Below, in pieces: positions 48,301-61,189 of a stretch of DNA of 64,000 nucleotides. Position 1 is the first letter of the stretch. Every line of letters begins with the position of its first letter. Origin of the DNA: Chondrosia reniformis (Eukaryota; Porifera; Demospongiae; Chondrillida; Chondrillidae); NCBI GenBank assembly GCA_947172415.1, contig OX359195.1:5803501-5867500 (forward strand). Reading direction: 5' to 3'. Below the pieces are notes generated by a model. It ran no database searches and had not been told where the DNA came from. It saw only the letters and a list, made by a program, of their open reading frames with translations. A program made the position numbers and the translations under genes.

Positions 48301-50546
48301 GGCTGCATGTAGATACTGTATATACGTATGTGGTTTAGCTGAACTAGCAATTTAAAGGATCTGTTACTGCATGGCCTGTATGTATGGCTATACTGATCTA
48401 TGAATTGATTTTCTAAGGGAGTTTGAAATCGAAGAAGCACTGGAAACTGTAGTTCATGGTGAAATACAATGTCACCATGTAGATAGAGCTTGTAGAACTA
48501 GAAATGCTTTTCATGCAAAGATAATATTTACCTGTCTTAATACCACAACTATAAAAACTTCTAAATTATATGTATATCATACTATAAAACAAGACTACAG
48601 AGATGACTCTTGTATTCTCATCCAAAGCTCTCATTAGGTTTAGTTGCTATAGGCATTTGTAGAATAGATGTATTGTGCATGAAAATGGTGTTTAGATTAT
48701 TCATGCACTGTTATATGAGTGCCAAATAGTGGAAGTTTGTCTCAATTTTAAAACTATAAAACTATAAAACAGTAATGGTCTTATTAGTGACTGTCTCACC
48801 CAAGAGGTCTGTGTGTAGGTTTACAAGGCAATTATGTAGCAGCACTTCATGAGTTATAGGATAACATTACAAGTACTCACATGAACTGGACTACGTAGTT
48901 CTTCATCTACTCGAAAAGTAACCTTGCAGTGGCAGAGTAGAGACTGATTTTCCCTCCTTTCAGACACATTGTGCATAACCAAGAAGTCTTCACAGTTCAT
49001 GTTATCCTGAGCTATACACTTTGAACTCGTATACTCCACTTCCACCTCTCTAGTCTGAAAGGAGAGATTCAAAAAACATTCTTTAAATACTACATAAAGA
49101 GCTACACTTTAATCACTAAATTTGTTGTGCAATCCATTCAAAATGGCTGTATGAGGGATGGCTCAGTCATGGGGTTGTGTGATGTCAAACGCATACCTCT
49201 ATTAAATACAGTAGTACTCTCTAAGTAGGTATGCCTAAAAAACATGGCCGCCTATTCAATATATTATCAATTATCACCTTGTAAATCAACCGCGAAGTGA
49301 CTTATTCAACTATTTGCAGACATTTACATACGTATTTACATTTTTCTTTTCTAAATGTTAAAACAAACTTGGATGTTCTACAATATTCACAAAGTGGTTA
49401 AATAGGCCTAATTCCAATATATATTGTTACTTTTTTCAAATGATATAGCACAAACATTTAAGTTTAATTAGGTACTTACACTGATTGCCACTCCAAGAAA
49501 GACTCCTCCGAGGATGACAAATATCAGGCCCGTGACCAGAAAGAGCACAAATACATGAAGAGGATGCCAAATGGGGCGACAAGCAGGTATCCGCTGCTGG
49601 ACCCAACGATTATCTACATGTATACATGCCAGAGGAATAGTAGCCATCATAGTCAGACATAATGGACTGTCAGACATAATGGACTGTCAGACGTATTGGA
49701 CTGTCAGACATATTGGACAGTCAGACGTTTTGGACAGTCAGACATATTGGACAGTCAGACATATTGGACAGTCAGACATATTGGACAGTCTGACATATTG
49801 GACAGTCAGACATATTGGACAGTCAGACATATTGGACAGTCAGACATATTGGACAGTCAGACATATTGGACAGTCAGACATATTGGACAGTCAGACATAT
49901 TGGACAGTCAGATACTATAAAGGGAAGCTTTTAATTAACTTTGTTCTAATAGGATAACCAATTTGAAAATTTCCTTGGGATAATGCTTTGAATAATGTTT
50001 AATACAATTACTGTAATAAGATAGAGTGAGAAATGCATATTCACAACATTGTTCTACTACTCCCCTCCCTTCCTCTCCCTCGTCCCTCCTTCCTTTCCCT
50101 CTTTCACTCTCCTAACCTCCTTTCTCCCACTCTGCCCCTCCCCCCTTTCCTCGCCTCCCCTTCACTGCTCCTCCTTCCTATCCTCTCCCTAATACGACTT
50201 TATGGAATACCCGTAAGCGAGTTAATTAACTGATTGGTAAATCTTTAAGTGATGCTTAATTAATTAGCACACTATTACGTGTACCCAGTGTTAGTGACAG
50301 TGTACCACTGCGTGTCTGGTGTGTCTGGTGATAGTGGCATTTCCTGTCACACGCCTGACATACGTACGTACCCCAGGGTTTATTCTTCTTCTTCGGCTCA
50401 TCTTCTTCAGTTTTCGCTGCTTTTGAGGAAGTTCTCTTTCGTACCCCATCTGTGCTTTCTTTACTCTCTGTCAGAGATGTCGTCTCGCCGGCTGACGGTG
50501 AATCGATGTCAGTTGTAATCTCTAAAGATCCTTCGTGTGTAGCCAT
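45313..50546 (-). CDS. TMEM30A: TMEM30/CDC50, P4-ATPase flippase subunit
   Basis: Eight coding exons: 50372-50546, 49480-49613, 48881-49054, 48021-48201, 46793-46951, 46200-46325, 45447-45612 and 45313-45358, giving 386 residues (human TMEM30A 361). A charged cytosolic N-terminus is followed by transmembrane helix 1 (HVFVLFLVTGLIFVILGGVF), the family start of the exoplasmic domain (TREVEVEYTSSKC), YYGLNNFYQNHRRYV, ILPCGLRMNS, LIVWFRASAFPWFRKLY and YPVKPFSGTKM, then SWLGGKNLFLGLAYIVTGS entering helix 2. CDC50 proteins bring P4-ATPases out of the ER and are needed for phospholipid flipping. The A-versus-B paralogue choice is not resolved. The start lies 148 bp from that of PEX13 on the other strand. 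Intron 6 is U12-type. Confidence 0.93.
45613..46199 (-). other. U12-type intron in TMEM30 holding a minisatellite
   Basis: The donor on the minus strand is GTATCCATC, with the U12 core GTATCC. The 3' end reads TTCCTTAATGATATTCATAG, where TTCCTTAAT is a full match to the U12 branch consensus TTCCTTRAY, about 12 nt before the AG. The join gives VVYNYPVK, matching VTYNYPVH recalled from human TMEM30A, so the position is fixed by homology. Phase 1, 587 bp. Confidence 0.78.
45660..46150. repeat. Two adjacent GGTGGATGGA-type minisatellites
   Basis: 45676-45815 holds copies of a roughly 36-bp unit (GGATGGATGGGTAGGTGGAT and so on). 45815-46150 holds about a dozen copies of a 24- to 28-bp unit (GGATGGACATGTAGATTGGT and so on). 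Both lie inside the U12-type intron of TMEM30. Confidence 0.93.
47872..47914. repeat. Perfect 19-bp hairpin
   Basis: GTCATTTCTGAAGGGTGTT and AACACCCTTCAGAAATGAC are exact inverses around a five-base loop, in TMEM30 intron 4. A partial third copy (GGGGTCTTCTGAAG) lies just before it. Confidence 0.75.
49672..49912. repeat. CAGACATATTGGACAGT minisatellite
   Basis: About fourteen copies of a 17-bp unit in TMEM30 intron 1; the unit contains the inverted pair ACTGTC and GACAGT. Confidence 0.93.
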
Positions 50547-50694
50547 TTTGAATGCTCTTAGGCGATTATTAAGAGCCCTTTGTCCATTTTATACGAAAAT
50601 ACTGAATGTTCATGGTATATAAATTTAGAGATTTTATGTATGTATATAGCTGGTGTTCAGAGTATAAATCTTCCTCAAAGTGCCTCTTAAAAGA
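50547..50694. promoter_or_regulatory. Candidate bidirectional promoter, TMEM30 and PEX13
   Basis: The two start codons face away from each other with 148 bp between them, and both gene models are well supported, so the core promoters must overlap. No clear TATA box is visible. Confidence 0.6.
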
Positions 50695-53600
50695 ATGTCT
50701 GCTCCACCAAAACCATGGGAAATCAGAAGAGGCATATCTCTCCCAACCAGTGCGAGCCAAGATGGTCGTTACTCCCCTCGTGTTAGCCCGCCAAGACCAA
50801 CGATGCTCCAATCCACAAGCACGCCAACGTCCAGTCGCCTTCCCCCTGCCCCTCCCCCGCGGAACACTTCAGTATATGGAGCAAGCTATGGAACAAGTAT
50901 GAGTGGATATCTTGTAACACGTCAATATAACTTCTATGCACAATCACATTCCACTAGGTTCTGTCTACCCGAGGTATGGAGCTTACAATACTTATGGAAG
51001 TGGATACGGTGGATATGGCACTCCTTTCTCTTGTAAGTTTAAATGTACATCTTTAACATACAGCCTCCATTTTATTTATTGCAACATAATGTTAGTTAGA
51101 CCTGAATGGGGACTGTTATATTTTTGTGTGTCTACGTACTCACTTGTATTGTGTTAGTGGGCAAGTGACTGCCTCATTCTATATGTTACATGTGCATTTT
51201 GCATCTACTGCAGCTTATGGAGGTTATGGTGGAGGATATAACATGTATCGACCGTACGGTAGCTATGGTTATGGGCAGCATAATAGAGAAGAGAGTCAAT
51301 TCACCCGAAAAGCTGAAGTAAGTATCAGACTATTGAGACTGTATTGGCTAGCATATGGTCATCACAGGGGAGCATCAATAATGTGATATAGGGACACCTG
51401 AAAGGTATGGACTTTACAGTCTATGCTCTAAATGTAGTACAGATTGTAATTAATAGTCCTCGGTCAGTCATTAATTATTGGGTTTTACTTAAAATGGTTT
51501 CCATGTCCTCGGGAGACATGAGTTGGTGGGGTAAATCATATAACATTATAAGAACAGGTTTTATAGTAATGAATATAGCTGTTTAAAAGTAGTTTACATA
51601 TTATACAGGGTGTTTTATCTCTTGTTACCATGGAAACAGTGGGAGCAACTGTGATATTCACTGTAAAAGTCTGTCTCATACATTGAGTGTGTTGAAAATG
51701 AATTTTCCTGTAGTATTAACCCATGCAAGTCTTGTTACTTAGCAACCAATGCCCACCTCCCAGACCAAAGAATGGTAACCAGGCAATAACATTTGATCAC
51801 TAATGTATGTTAGGACATCCTTCTAGCAGTTACTTGTAATTGAATGGCAGGGTATCTTATTCCAGTGATTGTCGCTAATAATTATTGGAGCATGTGTTGG
51901 TGTAATGGACACCAATTTGTCTACTGTGACCTATTAACTGTATCAATACAGCTGATACTACATACATACGTACGTACAGTGTATTCAATATGTAAAGTTG
52001 TGAATAAATTACTGTAAAATGCAATTGATAAGGTATATACGTATATATGCTATCTATAGTATTTGTATAATACGTATGAGGCACAAAGGATCAGAAAGAC
52101 AAAGACTCCCAGGATCACTGATGAAGGGTGGAATTCCCAGAAACAGTGGTCCAGTGAAGAAGAAGAGAAGTAGAAGGAGAAAACTCTTGTATCCTCATCC
52201 AAAGCTCTCACTGGGTTTAGTTCCCTATAGGCCTTTACTCTTAAGTAGATGTAGCATGTAAGAAAAATAGTGTATTCGATCATTCATGTTGCCCAAAATA
52301 CAGTATAGAATGACTGTATCTCATTTTCTGATTCATGCATGAATTCCTTTTGTATAGGAGCGGACAAGAAGTGCTTTTCAGTCTGTTGAATCAGTGGTGG
52401 GAGCTTTTGGTTCAGTAAGTCGTACAATTAACCAGTTTGCCTACCATAAGTAGATACACCTTGGGAATGAATTATAAAAGCACCTTTCCTAAAGGACATG
52501 GATTGACATCAATATACATACAGCATGTACATGTAATATGGATAAAACTGGAAGGTAGTGCAATATTCTGATATTACATCAAAACCTTTGTAACTGTGTA
52601 TGTATTCATACGTATATCGTATTCATATTCCATATATGGATTGGCATTAAGTGTGTGTTTATAAAATTGAGTTTGTGGCTTCTTAAGTAATTGCTTTTGT
52701 AATAATTGCCTAGTATAAGGTAGGTGCTATAATAACATTACAGTAAGTTGAATAATATGAAAGGATATTTGTGTTTTGTACTAAAACTCACAAATTGCAA
52801 TTATTACAAGCTCACGTTTGATGTCTATGATATGTATACTTTCTCACTAAACAGATTGCAATGATGCTAGAGTCGACATATGTGGCCATTCACAGCTGCT
52901 TCAGAGCACTGTTGGGAGTTATAGACCACTTTACATCACTGAGGTACGTACGTAAGTGTCTGTTGTTAGCTCCTCTGAAATTTAGAGGAAGATCTAGACC
53001 TGTCCTTATCTCTCATCTCTTCCAACACCTTGCTCCCACTATTCACATCCCACTCCCTTTTCTACATCTTCTCCCCTCCTCCCTCCATGCTTTTGTCTCA
53101 GTCCTTCTCCAAATGAGGTATAGACTCAACCTCTGACTTCTCCTCTCTTGATGGTACATCTTTTGACTCTTTGAGTGTCTAAAATCTCAGCACTTTCTTT
53201 CTCATCTCATCCTGCAGGAGTCATCTTTGGCATCTGCTGGCTTCCATGACCCTGGTTAGGAAGCTGCTCTACTGGCTGAAAAGAATTGTTCAGTTTTTAA
53301 GGAGAAGTCCAAGGTCGTCAGTAGTTCAAAATGTGTGGGAGGAAACCATGGTAACAGCCAATAATATCCAAGAGATGCCATCTGGAGAGGTGACTGTTGT
53401 AAAGCCAGGTAGCCGCAGCCTTTGGCCATCTCTAGCCTTTCTGGCCACTATATTTGGAATACCCTGGTTGCTATGGAGATTGGTCAAAAGCTTAGGTATG
53501 TAGTTATTTGGTTCTATAAACTTGTTTTTAATGTGAAAAGTTTGGTTAGTGTAATCATAGGATGTTGAATGAAGTTGGTTTAATATTGTTATCTACTATC

Positions 53601-55114
53601 TTTAGCTTTGTCAACTGATGAAGATGAAAAATGTTCATCATGGTAAGTAGATAAATGTAATTCTTCTCAGTTTAAAAATCATTGGATGCAAGGTGATTTG
53701 ATGCTGCCACATCGTGCATACATATGAACTAATACACCAATTTCTTACATGCTACATCTACTTAAGAGTAAAGGACTATAGGGAACTAAACCTAGTGAGA
53801 CCTTTGATGGAGATACAATTTTCTCCTTCTTCTATTCTTTTCCACTGGGTCACAGTGACCCTGGGAATCTTTGTGTGTGCATTCTTTGTAGAATATTAAT
53901 CCGAATGTCCGTTAAATCAATGTGAAAGAACATTAAACTAATCAAAAAATGCGTTAGACCAATGTGAAAAAACTATTATAGAGTTCCTTTTTCAACTCAT
54001 TTGTAGTAACTACTTATTGCAATGTAATTCCTTTGTGCATAATTACTAAGCTTATTATTACCTATTTTCTTCTACTGTTCCTCATCTACTTTGTACTGAT
54101 CACAGGATCAACGATCCAGGAGCTGTTGCGTGTGTTACTTTGTACAACTATTCTGCTCAAAGAAATGATGAGATGTCATTTCAAGCGGGAGAGCAACTAG
54201 TAAGTGCTGGAAGGTAATTACTAAATCGATCCCATAATAGAGATTAGAAATACGTAGCTAAATCATGTTACTGTTAATAGGGATCAATGCCAACATTTAT
54301 TTAGTGGAATTAATTGAGGCATTTGGACTATTCATTTATTTGGAAGCCCCTTTAGTAATGTACCCACATATTCTGTAAGTTCATCTAAAATAGACATGTA
54401 GTTCATCAAAAAAGCTTTGTAGCTCAACTAAAACACCATGTGTTCAAAAGTTCTTTTCACTGTCATATGTGGGCACTGATGTTGGAAATGTTTGTAGTCA
54501 CTCTGTATAATGTACATTTACACGTTAAAGCTTCTGTATGACCCACATTGTGCAAGCTAATGGAAGGTACAAACACACAGTCACAGATCCAATTTGCTCA
54601 CTTGCTACTACAAACTGTGTATTTCCTATGTTCTTCAAATAGATCCTAGCCCCTAGCACCCAGCAACCAAGGATTCAGGGATGGGCTTTGGCTCAAAATG
54701 GCCGCTCTCAGGGGTAAGAACTCTTCTTGTCACATTTATTTGCATATCCAAGTGTCTAACCTTATACTGTGAACAGGCAGTCTCACAAGTAGAAGTTTTA
54801 CAAAACACATGATTCATTTTTGAGAGGGAAATTATTTCTTGTCTAAAAAGATTCCTATATGTAATGTGAAATGACACAATATACTGTATACGAATAACTA
54901 AATGCATCAAATTTGTATACCACTTGAGTTAGCTGTCATGCAGTGAGGGTCAATTAAGTGTTCTACAGATGACGCACCTTACAGAACAGCCAGTCCTTTT
55001 TATTTCATTCTCTCTTATTCTGTGTGTAGTTTGGTACCACAGAATTACATCCAAGTCCTTCCAAGATCAGGGGGTGGGACTGAAGACGCCAGTCACACAC
55101 CTCAGACCTCTTAG
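50695..55114 (+). CDS. PEX13: PEX13, peroxisomal import docking protein
   Basis: Ten coding exons: 50695-50896, 50958-51032, 51214-51317, 52358-52414, 52855-52943, 53218-53495, 53606-53642, 54106-54199, 54643-54713 and 55030-55114, giving 363 residues (human 403). It opens MSAPPKPWEIRR, like human PPPPKPWETRR, followed by a Pro/Ser stretch, a Gly/Tyr-rich segment (YGGYGGGYNMYRPYGSYGYG), the conserved AFQSVESVVGAF and MMLESTYVAIHSCFRALL, a hydrophobic helix (FLATIFGIPWLLWRLV) and a C-terminal SH3 domain (ACVTLYNYSAQ, ALAQNGRSQGLVPQNYIQVL). It sits in the peroxisome membrane, where the SH3 domain contacts PEX14 and PEX5. The Gly/Tyr-rich part is of the kind proposed to form a permeable meshwork for cargo. 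Confidence 0.94.
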
Positions 55115-55353
55115 GAATCCATTATTCTCCAATTATCAAATTTGCATTAATTTAGTGTAAATTATGTATTAGTTCTCAAGGTACGTGACTGCGCTCCACT
55201 AGTAAACGCACGGGCGTCATTTAGATGGTTAACGCCAGATAGTGTTCGCTTAGTGGAAGGTGGTTCAGGAAGACTATTACGAGTCGTTTAACTTTCCAAC
55301 GAGAGTTTTACGATAGTCTGAAACTCAGCAGCCGAAATTTGTGGGTTGTGATA
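55115..55353. promoter_or_regulatory. Short spacer, PEX13 stop to adenylyl cyclase start
   Basis: Only 239 bp lie between the two genes, which run in the same direction. The second half is richer in GC and CpG than the flanks, as expected for a promoter. Confidence 0.4.
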
Positions 55354-58300
55354 ATGGCGGCGAAGTTCTCAAACGATGGAGGTAAGTTCTCGTATTTGTT
55401 TATGGGATACTTAATAAGTTTAGCACATTCCTGTGTGGGACCTTCTTTAACCAAACCAGTTAAGTCAAGAAATACTTGTAGTTAAAGTTATAGGTTACCA
55501 TTGTCTTGTTCAAAATCTCTGTGTTCCTTTTTTCCCGCTATCTTATCTAAATGGGTTAGTAAACTGGGTCAAGTGTAGTATACTTACTACGTCTGTAAAG
55601 TATTCAATAGATCCGTGACCTTAGTTCACAGTTCAGTTCGGCAATTAGCGAACAGAAACACCCTTACGAAGTGTTGTACATGAGATTATTTATTGCATTG
55701 TTTGTCAACATGATTTAGAAATCCTCTTTTCGAAATTTCTTTGTGTCTCCCCTTCCGTGGCCTTAATATATCTCTTTAGACAGTCTCGCTAGCTCCTTCG
55801 TAGCTTCGTGTACATAGAGCAAACAGATAATGTGTACGTAGGTATGTCACGTCGCGCGTTTGTTTGTAAATTAAATTATGGGATGGAGTGCAAGGAATAT
55901 CCTTTGATGTAGCCGAGAGAATGCAGTTTACACGTTGCTTAATCAATTGGAACCTCGCCAATTACTGTAGAGCGCTGCTCTCCTACAAATTTAGTTTTTA
56001 AGCAATCGGTACAAGCTATCTCAGGCCATCCCAGAACTGAAAAGAACATCAAATAGACACTGCAATGACAGAGCAGACTACTTAAAAACACATCAAAGAG
56101 TGTAGTCATGACGACCAATTGAATATGCCAATTACATGAATTTCACTACTGAATATGAAATGAAGAACCATATTTAGCTTCAGAGGGAATGTTTTATAAT
56201 GTTTATGTACAGTGACTGTATATACTGAGTTACGTAGTTGTTCGGCCTGTATAATATATCAGCTTCACTAGTATACCAGCCTGTATAATATAACAGCTTC
56301 ACTAGTATACCAGCCTGTATAATATAACAGCTTCACTAGTATACCAGCCTGTATAATATAACAGCTTCACTAGTATACCAGCCTGTATAATATAACAGCT
56401 TCACTAGTATACCAGCCTGTATAATATATCAGCTTCACTAGTATACCAGCCTGTATAATATAACAGCTTCACTAGTATACCAGCCTGTATAATATAACAG
56501 CTTCACTAGTATACCAGCCTGTATAATGTAACAGCTTCAGCTGTTATACAGAAAAATACCACTTAATTAAGGTTTTAAGGTTACTGTATTTCTATAAACA
56601 TTTTAAAACGGGCCAGACAGCTGTTTCTAGTAATTCCACTTTACATCTCTAGTCTTGCCTTCTTGTTATTTTGCAAGTCATTCATCAAGTTTACGTAATT
56701 CACTGATTGGGGCGGTTGCCCATGTTACAGTTGCAATAGTTATGTAGGTACGTATGTAATCTCTTCCATATGTGTTCAATATACATTGATACATCAAAAG
56801 CTTTTCATTAATGCCTACTCAGATGACATTGTCAATGTACATAATCAGGTGTCCGTATGAATTACAGTAACAACATATTTCCTACGCCTGTGATAAGAGT
56901 GCATATACTGACTGTGGAGCTTGTATGAGGATATACGTAGTATGCCTCTCTCTCCATGGGTGGAACCTGCCTAATATGGTCACCTGTGGAGCTTGTATGA
57001 GGATATAGTATGCCGCTCTCTCCATGGGTGGAACCTGCCTAATATGGTCACCTGTGGAGCTTGTATGAGGATATAGTATGCCTCTCTCTCCATGGGTGGA
57101 ACCTGCCTAATATGGTCACCTGTGGAGCTTGTATGAGGATATAGTATGCCTCTCTCTCCATGGGTGGAGCCTGCCTAATATGGTCACCTGTGGAGCTTGT
57201 ACGTATGAGGATATACGTAGTATGCCTCTCTCTCCATGGGTGGAACCTGCCTAATATGGTCACCTGTGGAGCTTGTATGAGGATATAGTATGCCTCTCTC
57301 TCCATGGGTGGAGCCTGCCTAATATGGTCACCTGTGGAGCTTGTATGAGGATATAGTATGCCTCTCTCTCCATGGGTGGCACCTGCCTAATATGGTCACC
57401 TGTGGAGCTTGTATGAGGATATACGTAGTATGCCTCTCTCTCCATGGGTGGAGCCTGCCTAATATGGTCACCTGTGGAGCCTATGTTCATAAGAAATTAT
57501 AACTAGCTGCTTTAGATGGATGACTGGTTTATAAAGTATATGTACGTATATAAATATTATATTGAGAATATAATATACATATAGATATATGATATACGTA
57601 TGATAGATATATGTATATAGATATTGCTAGTAACTGTCCTAGAGAGGTGACCGTCCTAGAGAGGTGGCTGTCCTAGAGAGGTGGCCGTCCTAGAGAGGTG
57701 ACCGTCCTAGAGAGGTGGCCGTCCTAGAGAGGTGGCCGTCCTAGAGAGGTGGCCGTCCTAGAGAGGTGACCGTCCTAGAGAGGTGGCCGTCCTAGAGAGG
57801 TGGCCGTCCTAGAGAGGTGGCCGTCCTAGAGAGGTGGCCGTCCTAGAGAGGTGACCGTCCTAGAGAGGTGGCCGTCCTAGAGAGGTGACCGTCCTAGAGA
57901 AGTGGCCGTCCTAGAGAGGTGACCGTCCTAGAGAGGTGACTGTCCTAGAGAGGTGGCCATCCTAGAGAGGTGACCATTTATACAGGTTCCAGTGTATGTG
58001 TATGAGTACACACAAGTCAGTATACGTACGTACGTACATACTTATTTCTGATCAGGGGTAGAGATACAGAATGGAAGGAGACACACTAAGCTAACAAGGA
58101 GCCAAGCTGTAAACATTTCAGACCCAATGCAACATGAAGACCATAGCGTTAATGGCGATGGACAGGATGTGTTGAAGAGGGAGTACGGATTTTTGGATAT
58201 CAAGTTTGCTCACCCTGGATATGAGAAGATTTATAGGTATTGTAGCCTTCTGTATACGTATGTACATTATACAGACAGACTTACTTATATGAATAATCTA

Positions 58301-61147
58301 ACACACCATTTCTTTAATATGCTAATTTAGAGTAAAATGCCTATAGGAACTAAACCTAGTGAGAGCTTTGGATGAGGATAGGGTTTCTCCTTTTACATAC
58401 GTACTTCACTCCTTTTCACTGGGCTATATACGTACGTGACAGTTAAGTATAGATATACATACATGCAATCAGGTACACAATGATAGCTAATGTTTACCTA
58501 TTTTGCCAAATGTCATACTAATTGTCTCTCACATGACATAAACAATTTATATTAGAGTTCAGACAAGCATACGTACGTACGTTACTTTTTTCCACAGATT
58601 AAATGTCTCTAGACAGTCTGTGTACTTGCTCTGTTGGATCTGTTTTGTGGTGGTACTTCTGTCAATAACTGAGTATATCACCTTTATCGCTCGGCGTAAG
58701 GTTAGTTTTAGTAAACATCACATTTACGTACCTACATATGTACTTTCTTATCTATGGATGACAGAATCTTATTCAGTTTATATTTGACTACATACTTCAT
58801 GTTGAAGGGAATTTTTTAAAGGGAAACATGGCTATCAAGCTTAAGAGGTTAAGAAAACAAACAATCTGATAGACTGGAACACATGACTTATGATTTGTGG
58901 GACATATGAGACTTAGAATACAATTAGACTTACTTTCTTCCTTTTCTCCACTTCTCCACTGGACCAGACAACTGTTTCTAGGAATGCCACCCTTCATCAG
59001 TGACCCTGGGAGTGCTTGTCTTCATGGTACCTTTCAAATTCCTTCTGTATGTACGTAATTAGATATGTAGAATGGAATTTTCAATATGTAGTTGCCATTA
59101 CCATTACCATCAGAACTTACTGTTGATATCCACACATACGTACGTACTAGTATTCATACGTACAGTTTTGTTACACAGTTACTTACGTAGCTTAACTACT
59201 ATGTACGTATGTATGAACTTGTGACTGTGTTTCCTAATGCCACGTCTATATCTTATCCCTTTTAATTTGTGTACTTGTGTACGTACATATGTAACTGGTA
59301 CTTGTGTACTTGTATTGTATGTACTTTTTTAACTTGATAACAAGTTCCTTCTATTAGGTAATACACTTATGGTTTACGTTAAATGGTTAGGTGGGTAATG
59401 CTGGGGTAGGGTCCTCTTAAATGGACTGTGTGATGTGGTGCTGGGGTAGGGTCCTCTTAAATGGACTGTGTGATGTGGTGCTGGGGTAGGGTCCTCTTAA
59501 ATGGACTGTGTGATGTGGTGCTGGGGTAGGGTCCTCTTAAATGGACTGTGTGATGTGGTGCTGGGGTAGGGTCCTCTTAAATGGACTGTGTGATGTGGTG
59601 CTGGGGTAGGGTCCTCTTAAATGGACTGTGTGATGTGGTGCTGGGGTAGGGTCCTCTTAAATGGACTGTGTGATGTGGTGCTAGGGTAAGGTCCTCTTAA
59701 TGGACTGTGTGATGTGGTTCTGGGGTAGGGTCCTCTTAATGGACTGTGTGATGTGGTTCTGGGGTAGGGTCCTCTTAAATGGACTGTGTGATGTGGTGCT
59801 GGGGTAGGGTCTTCTTAATGGACTGTGTGATGTGGTGCTGGGGTAGGGTCCTCTTAAATGGACGGTGTGGTTGTAAATCTAGTGTTTATTGGATGCTAAA
59901 ATAACTAGACTTGAACACATATTTGAAAGTTATCCAATTCTTTTTACGCTCTCTGCCCACATTTCAACAAGTGTGAACATTCCATTACATACGTACATAC
60001 CTCTTTACAGACATATTATCAATATAAAATATGTACATACGTACATACTTTCTATTTACATATTTGATGTGTACGTATTTACATACTGTATGTACTTATT
60101 AGCTTATTTAAATATGTACATACGTATGTACTTATGTATTTGCTATGTACTTACGTACATATATACATAGTTATGTCTACATGCAGAATGCTATGCTTAC
60201 AAAAGACATAACTCCTTCTCTATGTACAGAGAGAGTGTTCAAACTTGCATAATACGTAAGTATGTACGTACGTTCGTACATACGTACGTATCTAGCATTT
60301 TATGGAAACGTGTCCAAATGAGCATAGCATGTTATGCAATCATTTGTACATTGAAAGCACCTGACAGTCACATGACTCTACTGCTCTTTAGTATCAGCTG
60401 CCAGTCTATCAGGTATTTGATACAAATGAAGGCTCGTGTCCAATAGGAGGAAATAGGACATCATCATTTCCATCCTACGGAGCTGAACTAGGGGTGAGGG
60501 AGTCACCATAGCAACATTGCATATACGTACGTACACATTTGCATATTACACTTTACGTACGTATGTTTCTCAATGCAGCTGAATCTCCTTGCCTGGGGTG
60601 CACTGCCAAATCTGTTGGTTATTGTCATAACATCATTGATTTTCCTAGTGCTTGGAGTAATTATATTCGTTGACAAGCGACCTACACCTCTTCGTATCAA
60701 TGTTTATGCCGTATTGGTGATTGCAGCACTGCTGCTATTAGCATTAGGAACATATGTGGTGGAACCTTACCACTCAGGGTCAGATGAGGTTAGGGGATCT
60801 CTGTACTCATACAATATACATCCTTCCAGCACCAGTACTTATGTACGTATGTATATTAACTTGTATTGGAAAAATAAGATTGATCTTAAGCTCAAATGTC
60901 GTCATCAGTGGACTTCAGGACAACTTGTATAGTTTAGATATCTCACTGAATGTACTGTTAAGCCGGAAATGGTGATGGGAAGAATATTTGGCTGTCTTAT
61001 CTTGGTTGGGTTATTCAATAGGACTTGGTCTCCCAACCAAGATCAGACTTTAGTCACTTGGTTGTTCAGGCATAATACGTATCTCCCAGCGATTCTTTCT
61101 TTCTCATCATAGAGCAGTGTACGTACATATACGTAACATGCAGTCCA

Positions 61148-61189
<42 letters not shown>

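Noticed and set aside
59889-60170. Tyr/Ile-rich frame in an adenylyl cyclase intron
   Set aside because: It is a translation of TACGTA/TACATA tracts.
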